A DNA stretch of 64,000 nt from Warburgia ugandensis (Eukaryota; Streptophyta; Magnoliopsida; Canellales; Canellaceae): positions 33,090,684 to 33,154,683 of the forward strand of contig CP141128.1 in assembly GCA_035236585.1 (NCBI GenBank), read 5' to 3'. Each line of letters starts with the position of its first letter. Position 1 is the stretch's first letter. The notes beneath the pieces are model-generated. The model saw nothing but the letters and a program-made list of their open reading frames with translations. It did not search any database and was not told the origin of the DNA. The translations under genes and the position numbers were made by a program. This document shows, piece by piece, positions 51,965 through 63,400 of this stretch.

Positions 51965-52474
51965 GAACGTTAATTTAAAATCAAGTGGGAAGAGTCTTAG
52001 GGTATTAAGATCATGGGACCATTTTAGAAGGATGTGATCTATTGTCACTCTTGTGGCTTTGGAGCACTCTGGTTATAGTGGGTATCTTAAAATCCAAGTG
52101 ATTTGCCCACACCTTCCATTCACATTGGTTGAGGTTTAAATGTCTCCATTCATGAGGATTGTATTAATCATTTTAGAGAAAATTCTAAATGGTAAGCAAT
52201 AGTCAAATCTGGATAAAAGGAGGTGCTCTCTAGACCTAGGTTTAAGAAGCTACCTCTTATGTTCTAAGAAAAGATAAATAAGATACTGCTTAATTAGTGA
52301 TACTAGAATTTGATTGAGCATCCTACAGTGTTAGAGTCAGCATATAGATTAAGACATTTAGATTAGGATAGTTTATGTAAGGGCATTAATCTCAAAACTT
52401 TGAGTTAGCACCTTTCGAACGAGAGATTCAACACAACCTTAGATAAGAGGAAAGAAAGCAAGTTCCTGTCCCCA
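51965..52474 (+). other. Athila B leader, second part
   Basis: Resumes after the GAACG duplication with TTAATTTAAAATCAAG, pairing with Athila A at about 19585. 'GGATGTGATCTATTGTCACTC' and 'CCTTCCATTCACATTGGTTGAGG' pair with Athila A at 19645-19750. Non-coding. Confidence 0.7.
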
Positions 52475-53506
52475 TGGCCGAACCATCAACAGAAGTTGAA
52501 TACAAAGCTATTAAAGATTTTATGCACCTCTACAATTCAACACCCCATCCTACATAGCTTTACCTCCTACAAAATGCAGGCCACTTTGAGTTAAAGCTAA
52601 GAGTCATCTAATTATTGTCCACTTTTTATGGTCAAGATTGAGAAGAACCTTACATATCCATGATTTTTTTGATATTTGTACCACATTTAGGTTCTGAAAC
52701 TTTTTGGATGATGTTATTTGGCTTAGGCTATTCCCATTCTCACTCAAGGATAAAGCCAACTCATGGTTCAACTACTTGGAGATACGTTCCATTAATACAT
52801 GGAACCAATTGTCTAGGAAGTTTTTGAACAAATTCTTCCCTGTTCACAAAACAAATGCCCTTTATCTTGAAATTATCAATTTCTACCAAAGGGATGATAA
52901 AAAATATTAAGCATGTTGGGAATGGTGGAATGAACTACTGCATGCTCAATTCTATGAGGCATTGATGCCTTAGAACAGATAAATTGTAGATGCAACAAGT
53001 GGAGGGGCCCTCATGTTAAAAGATGAGAGAGAGGCCTAAGAGTTCTTTCAAACATTGGCACATAATTTCGAGCAATGGAATTATTCAAATAGAAGAGAGA
53101 GAAACATATAGCCTCCAAAGAAAGGGGGTCTATATGAGATAGGAGTACATATAGATTTATCCTATAAGCTTAACTCTGTAGTTGAAAAATTAAACAAACT
53201 AGAGCCCCTGGTGGAAGAATGGACAAACTTGAAACTATGTTTGAAACTTTCATGGCTACTACTTTATTGCATAAACCTCCACAAGAGGTGTGTGCTACTA
53301 GTTCTAGTCTAGCCCATCTGACTTTAGCTTGTCCATTAAATAAAATGTACCTTGAATATCTTTTAGAGCAAGCAAATGCACTTGCTGCATATTGCAATCT
53401 TAACAACAACAACGCATATTTTGAGACCTATAATCTAGGATGGGCTAGGCATCCCAACTTGTGATGGTCTAAGAATACTTACCAAGGAGGTACATCTAAG
53501 AACTTA
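52475..53506 (+). pseudogene. gag: Athila B gag, N-terminal part
   Basis: From MAEPSTEVE (about 52475). Athila gag-core wording such as 'WLRLFPFSLKDKANSWFNYL', 'SINTWNQLSRKFLNKFFPVH' and 'KTNALYLEIINFYQRD' (52720-52900) parallels the Athila A gag at 20550-20690. A later stretch near 53220-53440 corresponds to the linker before the zinc knuckle. Broken, and interrupted by the LTR at 53507. Confidence 0.8.
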
Positions 53507-55621
53507 TGTGATGACCCAGGTTTTTGATGATGCAAGTTTGATAAAAAGGCAAGATCTCTTGTTTTATAAATATGAAATGCATGAAAATCTTTTTGTTTTG
53601 TAAAGCAATCCTTCATATAAAACTACGAGTGTCAAAACACATTTTCAAATTATATAGCCATGGCATAGTTTTAAATCAACATTATTCCCAAGAAAGTGTT
53701 AGTTACAGCCACAGTTACAGAGAGTAACTACAATCAAGTAACATTGAAAGATAAGGTAGGGGTTTACTTACTTGTACTTAATCCAAGTGTCTTCTGTCAC
53801 AGGCGTACCCTGTCCTTAAGTGTTTACTTTGTGTCTAAAAAATGTTGAGGATTGGGTGAGTATATACTATACTCAGTAAGAGTCTATCACTACTAGTTTT
53901 ACAATGCATGCTATGTTTAAAATCATATGCTCTTTAAAACATGTGCATGTTTGAACACTCATGTTCAATATCGATATTAAAAACCATTGTCGAATTGGAA
54001 TACTCACGACTTAAAGAATCACACAATCCAAGTCGAAAGTATCATATATATCATAAACATAATGATATGCATAAGATGCTCAACTGAATCCAACTCATCG
54101 ATATATGGTATGGTCGACCAACCTCATGTCATGCCATATGCAATGCAAGTAAATCCTCAAAACATAGGGCCCACTATGCCCACGACCTCACCGCCGTGTG
54201 GTCCCCGGATACCTAAGGACACAAGGTCATAGCCTCCATGGGGAATATGACACTTCGACCTAGTGCCGTGACACCAGTGGTAGCCCCCTATACCACATGC
54301 AGTCGAAGTAGGGACATGCCTTTTTGGCGTGGTACCCTTTCCACCTAATAGTGGTAGAGACTAGGAGGCCACCCCAGACCACTCGGCATAGCGCCTAAGA
54401 GCTTACTAGACCAAATCATATACGATCAATCAAGCAAAAACCTCTTTTTCAAAACCTATCCTCTTTGGGTCCCTCACAACTGCCTGGCCCTCACAACTGC
54501 CTACCCAACGTCTTTTGGGCACTCCAGCGTCTTTTGGTAACCCTCAAGGACATGCAATTTTTCAAAACTCAATAACCACAAATCATGCAATTTATGCAAT
54601 CGTTTGCAAAACATGTCTATGCATAATGTATTTATCATATGCATGCTGAATTCATTTATATGCTAAACAAGTCATATATAAAATCAAGTTATGCTAAACA
54701 AGTCATATAATTTATACTTAAAACATGCATTCTCAAAACAATCATGGGCTCTTTTTAAAAGTCTAGTAGCGATAGAGTACCTACCTGGTTTGGTCACGCT
54801 AGCCCCCTTGTCCTCATACGCTCTTGCTCATAGTTTAGGGGAACAAGGTTAGTTTGGCCTATTTCTATAGGTTTTAGAATGGTTGATCTCACTACTTAGG
54901 CATTAAAGGTTCATTCCCATGCCTATGGGTGTCCTAAGGTCCTAACTGGGCCTTAGTATCATCGGGTTTACAAAAGTTTAGTGGCGTCGCCCCACTACCA
55001 TAGTTTAAGGGTCATGCCTACCTTAGATTGGGCCTTGATCAGGTATTTTATGGTTTGGGTGTGTCTGCGTCGTCGACACGGACACAACGCCTTTCGCGAC
55101 ACCTCAATCGGAGCCCTAGAACTCAAGTTATGGGCAAATTAATATCAAGTGTACATAGAGGGTCAAACGAGGTGCAAGCCTGGGACGCTAACGCGTCCCA
55201 CGTCAGTGGCGCACGCCCCAGCGAGCGCGTCTGCGGACGCACCCGGGCATCTGCCCGACTTTTTCATTTGTGGGCACATCCACGGACGCGTCCACTGGTT
55301 TCTCTCTAACACAGTCGACGCGTTTCATCCTGTGGGGGACCGAGGCATCCTCGGGATGCCCTGGTTTGACCCTGTTGAACCAGTGCACCCCAGGCACCGT
55401 CCCTAGGTCCTTTGTGGCTCCTTAGAGGCCTGTTTTTCATGGTTTTTCATGCAGAAACTTGGGGAAATCCACCCTAAGTCTAAGAGGGAGATGGGTTTGG
55501 AGGGGTTTTGCGCATACCTGGTTTGTGGCCGGGTTTTTCTCCATGTTTTCTCCTCTTGTCTACCTCTCCACAATGAGTTTTTCCCAAGCTTTTGGGCTGC
55601 CATTGGAGGCGCCCAAGAGCT

Positions 55622-55631
55622 CTATTTATAG
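55622..55631 (-). promoter_or_regulatory. TATA box of the 2.55-kb LTR (minus strand)
   Basis: CTATAAATAG on -, inside a near-perfect palindrome AGCTCTATTTATAGAGCT. The sister LTR keeps exactly this at 60876-60885. About 430 bases from the LTR start, as expected for the U3/R boundary. Confidence 0.65.
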
Positions 55632-55692
55632 AGCTCGAAGAGGGTTCTGGAGGGGGTTCTTACTGCCATGGAATGGCGGTGGAGAAACCTCC

Positions 55693-55729
55693 AGAATGGC
55701 GGTGGTTTCTCCCCAAACACCGCCATTCT
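55693..55729 (-). repeat. Perfect 12-bp inverted repeat in U3, upstream of the TATA box
   Basis: Arms AGAATGGCGGTG (55693-55704) and CACCGCCATTCT (55718-55729), with a 13-base loop. On the transcribed (-) strand the hairpin lies some 60 bases upstream of the TATA box. The sister LTR keeps the arms at 60947-60960 and 60971-60984 with two mismatches. A further GGAATGGCGGTGGA copy lies next to it (55670-55683). Confidence 0.8.
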
Positions 55730-56056
55730 AGAACCCTCTAGGAGGTTGAAGAAGAGGGGTACCCGTATCAAAACAGGCTCCTGTGTTTCTTAGGTTAAAT
55801 CCGTTTTTAATGTAAATTATACTTTTGCCCTTGAACTTTAAAGGGCCATAACTTGCTCATTTTAACTCCGTTTTGAGTGATTTTGGTCTTGTTGGATTCC
55901 TTTTTCCGAGATGAACCTAAGAGTACTACTCTTAGGACCAAATTTCTGGGTTCAGTTAGGGTGAATAGTGAAATGACCAAAATACCCTTATCTCCAAAGA
56001 GTGAACTTTTCATTACTAACTTGGGATTTCAATGTTACAAAAATGGAGTCATTACA

Positions 56057-57250
56057 TCCTACTTGCTCAAAAATTTACCAGGATTTTCTTCATAGCATCC
56101 ACCAGGTTTTCAATTGCTCCAACAGCCATAGAAACCATCAATGGAGGATAATATGCAATATATCATGAAAAAGTTTGATGAAAATACTAAGGCCCTGAAT
56201 CAAACTTGGAATGAAAGTCAATAAAATATCGCCAAGTTAGAGAGGGAAATGGTCTAGTTGCATACATCTTTAAGTGAAAGGGAGAAAGGAAAGTTTCTCA
56301 GTCAGCTTATCCCTAAACCTATGGGCCAATTAGAAATAGGGTCTAATTCACAAAGACCCCATGAGCAAGCCAAGTCTATCACAACCCTTAGGAGTGGCCG
56401 TTAGGTTGATAACAAAGTAGGGTAGATTGAGGAAAAGGAAGAGGCGAATCAAAAGTCCAAAGCACAGGAGAAAGAGATTAAACAAAAACCTCCTACTCCG
56501 TCTACGCTTATAGTGGAGGCACCCTATGTAGCCAATGTCCCATTCCCTCAATTACTCAGCAAGTCTAAGAGAGATACAAATTTTAATGAGATAATGGAAG
56601 TGTTTGAATATGTACAAATAATATTCTATTACTCAATGCTAAAAAGGATATTCTTGCTTATGCCAAGTTTCTTAAAGACGTCTGCACTACAAAGCAAAAG
56701 CTTAATGTACAAAAGGAATCCTTCCTCACCCAACACATGAGCTCTTTAATTCAACACAAGACCCCACTAAAATTTAGAGATCTAGGACCATTTCAGTTGT
56801 AATTGAAAAACATGTCATAGATAGGGCATTACTTGACTTAGGAGCTAGTGTTAATCTGTTGCCATACTCTATCTATCAAAAACTACAGCTTGGTGAGCTT
56901 AAGCCAACCAACACCACATTGCAGTTAGTAGATAAATCAATTAAGATTCCACATGGTATGGTTGGGGATATATTAATACAGGTGGAGTAGTTCTATTTCC
57001 ATGTTGATTTCATTGTTCTCAATACCCACCCTGTGTTAGACCCCTGTAATTCTTGGATGTCCATTCTTGGCGATGTCAATGCAATCATAAATTGTAAAAA
57101 TGGTGTGTTACAATTATCCTTTGGCAATATGAACGTTGAGCTCAATGTTTTCAATTCCATCCATCAATAATTATATCTTTATGAATCTTGCAACCTAATT
57201 GTAGATTTAATTCCAGAAATTCTACCACCATTGTCTAACTTTGATCTAGT
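56057..57250 (+). pseudogene. Athila B gag C-terminal part and aspartic protease
   Basis: After the LTR the region reads in Athila style: 'MEDNMQYIMKKFDENTKALN', 'SEREKGKFLSQ', a Glu/Lys-rich linker, then 'FLKDVCTTKQKLNVQK' (the counterpart of Athila A near 21890-21930). The protease region follows at about 56820-57130, with wording near 'PVILGCPFLAM', like 'PVILGRPFLAT' in Athila A. Broken, with many interruptions. Confidence 0.75.
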
Positions 57251-58829
57251 TGAGGCCTATCTTACATAGTTTAATTGCAATTTTTAACATTTGGCTGAAG
57301 ATGTTATACTTAGTGCTTACAAGGAGGAAACCCATGGTTTTAGAGTGTCATTGTTCTACACCACTCATTTATCATATAGATGTACTATATTTCAAAACAT
57401 TGGGGATCAAGTGTCATTCAGGTTAGGGGGTGGCAAAATGCATGAGATATTATGGTATTTTCTTATTTAACAAAAAAATTTTAAGGAAGAATTTCCTTAA
57501 TGTGATGAGAACTAAATGTTCAAAATTTAGTAATTCCACTATTTTTACCTCATGGTGAGAGTGTATGGCTAGTTTTGCATATTATTCATGTGTTGAAGCA
57601 TTTTATGAAGGCTAATTCCTGAAAAATAAATACATACAACACAATGTCAAGACTAATAGGGAATTATGACTTAGAGACGCTTAGGAAAATTAGTGGAGAC
57701 TTATAACCTAGTGAGTTTAGAGACTATCTTCCTTTTTAGTGAGTTATAAATAATTTTACAACTTCTTCAGCATACATAATTTAGTGTGATCCTGTTATCT
57801 TTTGTTTTTTGGGTTAATTAACGAGAATAAATAGGAGTAGTAGCTTTCTTTCTAGAAAGTTTATTGAATTTGATAGGGTTTAGGAAACCTAGGGAATGAT
57901 ATAGGCTATCCTTGTTCAACCTAGAGACATAAAACCTACCCAATACATTATACTACTAGTTAACCCTTTGAGCCTATTACTAAGCCTTTTCTTCTTAACC
58001 CCATTTACCTTAACCCAAAACAAACCCGAAAAATAAATAATCATTACCCATTTTCAAAATGAGTAGAGTTAGTAGAAAAAGAGGACAAAAGGTCAAAGAA
58101 GTGAGAAAAATCAAAAGTTTTTCTTTCAAAGAAGTCAAAAAAGAAAAAGAAAAAGAAAAAGAAAAAATATCAGAAATAGAGTAGAAAAAGAAGGACAAAT
58201 GTACAAAATATATTCACTTCAGTTAGTGAAGAGTGGTCCGAAAATTAAAAAGACCTCTACTCAATTTTGAATGGCTGAAATCTCTTTACCCTTCTTTTTT
58301 TAATCTATCCCAAGCCTAACTTTGTCCTTTTTGATGACTTGTGGATTTTAGGTGGAATATAGCCTTAAAGATAAAAAAAGAAGAAGGAACTAAGGTAAAA
58401 TACCCTTACTATTCTTGGTAATGACATCCACTCTTAAAGATCATTTTCCTTTGCCTCATCAGCATTTAAAAATTAATGTGAACCATTAGTTAGTTGGATT
58501 TGGTCACATAATGAGAAAAATATATTCAACCCTTTTATGAAAGAATAATTTTTAGAGTATACTTGAAAGGATTTGAGGTCAAAATATATTTCCAATAGAA
58601 TTGAAGAATATCCAATTAGAAGTAAGACTTATGTGGCTGTACACACACATGCACTCCAAAAAATAACTAGAATAAAATATCTTTAATATGTGTATGATTT
58701 ATCAAATTATCAATACTTTCTATTAAGTTGTAAAAAATTAACAGAGTGCTAATGAATGAGGATTCTCTGAGATAAAATAAGGAACTCAACCTTAGGAAAT
58801 TTTGTGCCTATATTCATTACAAGACCTCA
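57251..58829 (+). other. Athila B 3' non-coding region, first part
   Basis: Pairs with the Athila A 3' non-coding region: 'CTAGTTAACCCTTTGAGCC' near 57955 equals the block near 26205, and both are followed by an A/G-rich stretch (about 58130-58170 here). No coding is seen. Interrupted after CCTCA (58825-58829) by the next LTR. Confidence 0.7.
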
Positions 58830-61311
58830 TGTGACAACCCGGGTTTTCTCATGCATTTTTAAATGAAAAATCCAAATTCCTAAGGTGGGATCCCGATTTC
58901 AAAACAATGCAATGCAGCAGAAAAATCTTTTGTTTTAAACTCATTTTGAAAACCCCGAGTGTCGTTTGCTTTCACAACAACTAAGGTAGTTTTTGAAAAG
59001 CTTTAGAAATCATAAGTGTTTTTCCCTAGATCTATCCAGTCACAGCACACAGCCCAACTATAAATAAATACAAATACATGTCCAAAGGGTTGAGAATTTA
59101 CTTACATGTATAATTGTTTCCTTTTTGATTCACTTGCTTGTAGCACTAACATAGATGTCCTCTACTCGTGGATGGAATTACCCTGAAAAATGTCAAGGAT
59201 AGGGTGAGTATATACTATACTCAGTAGGAGTCTATCACTACTAGTTTTGCAATGCATGCTATGTTTAAAATCATGTGCTCAAAAAAACATATGCATGTTC
59301 GAATAATCATGTTCAATATCGATATTAAAAACCACTGTCAAACTGGAATACTGACGACCTAAAGAAATATTATAATCCAAGTCAAAAGTATCATATATCA
59401 TAAACATAAAGATATGCATCAGATGCTCAACTGAATCCAACTCATGGATATCTGGTATGGTATGGTCGACCAACCTCATATCATGCCACATGCAATGCAA
59501 ATAAGTCCACAAAACCATAGGGTCCCACTATCCCATGACCTCAGCGCCGTGTGGTCCTCGGGTACCTAGGGACACAAGATCATATACCTCCACAGGGCAT
59601 ATAACACTTCGACCCAGTGCCGTGACACCAGTGGTAGCCCCCTGTACCACATGCAGTTGAAGCAGGGACATGCCCTTTTTGGGCGTGGTACCCATCCACC
59701 TAATAGTGGTAGAGGCTGAGTGGCCACCCCAGACCTCTCGGCATAGCACCCACGAGCTTACTAGCCCAAATCATGTACGATCAAATAAGCCAAAAACCTC
59801 TTTTCAAAACCTGTCCTCTTTGGGTTGCTCACAACCGCCTGGCCCTCGGCACTCCAGCATCTTTTGGCAACCCTCAAGGACATGCAATTTTTGCAAGAAC
59901 TTAATGCTCATAAATCATGCAATGTATGCAATAGTTTGCAAAGCATATCTATGCATAATGTATATGCAATTATTTACAAAACATGTCTATACATAAAGCA
60001 TTTATCACATGCATGCTAAATAAGGCATATACTTAAAACATGTATTGGCAAAACAATCATAGTTCTTTTAAAAGAATCTAGTAGCAATAGAGCTCCTACC
60101 TGGCTAGGTCGCGCTAACCCCTTTGTCCTTGTACGCTCCTAAACATGGTTTGGGGAATCAAGGTTAGTTTGGCCTATCTTTTATGGGTTTTAGAGTGGTT
60201 GGTCTTATTACTTAGGCATTAGGAGTCCATCCCTATGCCTATGGGTGTCCTAAGGTCTTAATTGGGCCTTGGTATGCTCAGTTTTCCAAAGGTCTAGCAG
60301 CCACATGCCACCATCCTATTCTAAGGTTCATGCCCACCTTTGATTGGGCCTTGATTAGGGATTTTATAGTTTGGATGTGTCTGCGTCGTCGATACAGACA
60401 CAACGCCTTTGTGCGGTGCCTCAATTGAAGCTTTAGATCTCAAGTTATAAGCGTTTTAGTGTCACACGTACATAAGGGCCTTAAGAGTGCCCGTCTCTCT
60501 CTTTTGTGGGTGCGTCCACGGACGCGCCCGTTTGGTTTTTCTCAGACGCAGTCAACGTGTCTCGTCCCTGTGGGATGTTTCATTCGTTTGGGGGACCGGG
60601 GCGTCCTCAGGACACCCTGGTTCGACCTTGTCGAACCAGTGCGGCCCAGGGGACGTCCCTGGGTCCTTGGTGACTCTCCAGGGCTCTATTTTGCATGATT
60701 TTTCATGCAAAAACTTAGGTAAATTGATCTTAGAACTACTATGAAGATGGGTTTTGAGGGATCTTGGGCATACCTGGCTCGTTGCCGGGTTTTTCTCGTC
60801 ATTTCCCCTCTAGGTTGCTTCTCCACAACGGGTTTTCTTCAAGCTTTTGGGTTGCATTAGAGGAACCCAAGAGCTCTATTTATAGAGCTATAAGAGGGTT
60901 CTGGAGGGGGCTCTCACCGCCCTTGAATGGCGGTGGAGAAACCTCCAGAATGGCGGTGATTTCTCCTCCAATCACTGCCGTTCTAGAACCCTGTAGGGGG
61001 TTGAAGATGAAGGGTGCCCGTATCAAAACGGGCCCCTGTGTTTTGCAGGCTAAATCCGTTTTTTGTAAAAATTATATTTTTGCCCCTAAACTTTAAAGGG
61101 CCATAACTTGCTCATTTTAACTCTGTTTTGGGTGATTTTGGTCTTGTTGGATTCTTTTTTATGATACACACCTAATGGTACCATTTTCAGGACCAAATTT
61201 CTCGGTTCAGTCTAGGTGAATAATGAAATGACCAAAATGCCCTTATCTTCAAAACCTGAACTTTTCATTGCTAACTTGGGATTTAAATGTTACAAAATTG
61301 GGGTCATTACA
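58830..61311 (-). mobile_element. Solo LTR of the second Tekay-like family, 2.48 kb
   Basis: On + it begins TGTGACAACCCGGG and ends GGGTCATTACA, so on - it runs TGTAATGACCCC ... GTTGTCACA. It is flanked by an exact CCTCA duplication (58825-58829 and 61312-61316), and Athila B 3' sequence continues on both sides. It has a TATA box and U3 hairpin as in its sister at 53507-56056 (about 85% alike by eye). One LTR and no internal region means a solo LTR. Frames at 59528-61096 lie inside it and are not genes. Confidence 0.93.
60876..60885 (-). promoter_or_regulatory. TATA box of the 2.48-kb LTR (minus strand)
   Basis: CTATAAATAG on -, in the same palindrome AGCTCTATTTATAGAGCT as at 55622-55631; its conservation between the two copies supports a promoter role. 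Confidence 0.65.
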
Positions 61312-61479
61312 CCTCATGAGGCCTAACGCATCCCTAGGGGTTATCTAGAGGCTTAAGGGCTTGTTGCATGTGCTAAATGCAATCCTGAGTACTTATGAAA
61401 GTGGCACTTTGTGCCAATTTTTGTAAAATAATTTTTTGCATGTTTTGCTTACGATTACTAAAATACTAGTTGAGGGGTG
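61312..61479 (+). other. Athila B 3' non-coding region, end, with polypurine tract
   Basis: Resumes with the CCTCA duplication. 'TTTTTTGCATGTTTTGCTTACGA' and 'CTAAAATACTAGTTGAGGGGTG' pair with Athila A at 27150-27202. The polypurine tract is GAGGGGTG (61472-61479), next to the TGATAAGTG start of the LTR. Confidence 0.8.
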
Positions 61480-63400
61480 TGATAAGTGTCTAATTTTACA
61501 TAAAACCAACAAATTAATTATTCATGTATTACAACTTTAGAGGTAAATTTGGGTTTTTAGATCAAAATTCATAAGACATTCATTTTTGACATAATGAAGT
61601 AAAAGTTTGATATTTTATAGGTCCAGAGGATAATTCAAGCTAAGTATGTGAATAATCATATTTTTCTAGGATTTGATTAGAGTTTTCACCTATTGCAGGA
61701 AGAGAGATGATGATCTGATGACCAAGATTGATTAGGATGAAATTAAAGATCAAGATCAAAAGATCTAGTCAAAGCTTAAAAGTCATCAATCAAAAGGTTA
61801 AGATCATCTTAGGGAAAGCAATGGATGCAATCAAAGAATCTAAAGGTTGCCAAAGTGGGCCCATGAAGTAAGCCATGTATTTTCATCACCTTTGCATATG
61901 AACCATTTAAGCCACCTTAGCCATATAAGCCACAAAATAAGTGACAAGCCAAGGAATTCATGCCAAACCATTCAAGCCACACAAGCCAAGGGATGAAGCC
62001 AAGATAAGAGAGCCATTTAAGCCAACCATGAAGTTAAGCCAATGGAGCTTTCAAAGTTAGCCATCAAAGCTATTAAGCTAAGCTAAATGGAAGGCTAGGA
62101 TTGGAGGAAAATCAAGAGGATTATCCATGAGATTCTAAGGGATATTTTGAAGATAATTCAGAGCAATATTATTAGAATAAGATGGCATGTGGACAAATAG
62201 GATGAGAGCCTTCTATTTTTCACCCTTAAGATGCACTACAAATTTCAAATTCTATTCTATAGTTGCACCTTTCTAAGACTCTTTCACAATGCTAAAACTT
62301 CATTCTAACCACCCAACCACTCTCCACCTCCTAAGAAACTACAAAACTAACCATAATTTTCCACCACCTTCCCTCCATCTCTTTCCTATCTTATTATCCC
62401 ACCCACCTTCCTATTTTGTAGAGCATTCAATGACTTTTGAAGAGGGAGATGCCTCTTCCAAAAAAGGTGGCATACTTCACCTCCAAAAGGGCAGCCACCT
62501 TTCACCCACTTTTCTCTTTTGAAACCATAGCTACCTACCATCTTAACCATCCAAAACAATTGGATTTCATCTCCACCACACCTCATTATTAGGGTACCCT
62601 AGAGAATTGAGGAGAAAGGGCTATAAAATGATAGTACAAATAGAAGAAAATGAGACCTTTTCACTAAGGAAAAAGATGCCTCCTCCATAGGAAGGAGGTA
62701 TCCTCTTCCTAACCTTATTTTCTCCTCTCTTTTCCTTTGATATTCATCTAATTTGGGTAGCTGCTAGTTTTTCTAAGGTTTGTGGCATCTTCAAAAGTGT
62801 TTCACACTTGATTTTGGGGGTTTGATTTATCCTTCAAGGTTAGTCACTCTTCCTTTGATTCTCTTGTTTGATCTTAATTCTTTTCATGCTAGTCTTTTGC
62901 TTTGTTTTCCCTTGCCTTAAAGACTAAGGTTCAAGGTTGGTTTTCTCTTGAAGGAACAGCCAAGAAAGGTCATCTTGAATCTAGATTTTCTCTTTGCCTT
63001 TCATTGCCTTTTAGTTCTCATTTTAGTTTTCTTGAATTCCAGCCTTGTTCTCTTAGTTTCCTTTGAGTTTTTCCTTGTCATTCCATTGGAATTTCTCTTG
63101 AATTTCAAGCATGCTTATTCATGACTGATAGTTGAAACAATTGAAAAAGGATTAGCTTGTTGTTGTGGGTGGATTAAGATTAAGTGAATTTCAGTTTAAT
63201 AGGATTTTAATTTCATATTTGGATTACATCTATTGGAGCTTTATGTTAATGGATTTTAATGTAATCCAATAAAATTTATTGGCGTTTTCAGTTCATGTTC
63301 ATGTCTAGTATTTAATAGTTTACATTCTTGTATGCTTGCTTACATTAGAATTGATTAATTCCATGTTTTACATTTTCTATTGAGTGAATGATTCAATTGA
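61480..63400 (+). repeat. 3' LTR of Athila B, as far as the next insertion
   Basis: Starts TGATAAGTGTCTAATTTT, like the TGTTAAGCGTTTAATTTT of Athila A. The stretch 61900-62080 is rich in AAGCCA/AAGCCAT words (a loose, irregular tandem repeat). From 62289 it pairs with the 5' LTR up to 'GAATGATTCAATTGATATG', equal to 46243-46258. There a Tekay LTR on - begins, and the remainder lies outside the window. TATA box TATAAAAT at 62622-62629. Confidence 0.88.

Larger units (their letters stand above)
53507..56056 (-). mobile_element. Solo LTR of a second Tekay-like family, 2.55 kb
   Basis: On - it starts TGTAATGACTCC and ends GGGTCATCACA. It is the same family as 58830-61311: shared 'ACTATACTCAGTA.GAGTCTATC', 'GTGCCGTGACACCAGTGGTAGCCCCCT', 'CTGCGTCGTCGA.AC.GACACAACGCC', the U3 hairpin and the TATA zone. 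Athila B gag lies on both sides. The expected duplication is poor (ACTTA left, TCCTA right, three of five alike), so it is either decayed or the two sides come from different events. It is older than or as old as its sister. Frames at 55028-55731 are not genes. Confidence 0.85.
45119..63400 (+). mobile_element. Athila-clade element (Athila B) carrying three later LTR insertions
   Basis: The 5' LTR (partial in view) is at 45119-46762, PBS at 46768, then leader, gag and protease remnants, 3' non-coding region, polypurine tract, and 3' LTR from 61480 to at least 63400, where a further LTR on - starts. LTR likeness is about 89% by eye over some 420 bases, roughly twice the divergence of Athila A. 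Inside it sit isolated LTRs at 47512-51964, 53507-56056 and 58830-61311. Without these the element is about 9 kb. I recognise gag and protease but no RT, RNase H or integrase. Broken, with many interruptions. Confidence 0.85.

Noticed and set aside
55028-55731. GC-rich frames suggesting a host exon
   Set aside because: They lie wholly in the 2.55-kb LTR and the same sequence recurs in the sister LTR at 60380-61096, antisense to the LTR.
53507-56056. Exact target duplication for this solo LTR
   Set aside because: The five bases on each side (ACTTA and TCCTA) agree at three positions only, so I do not claim a duplication.
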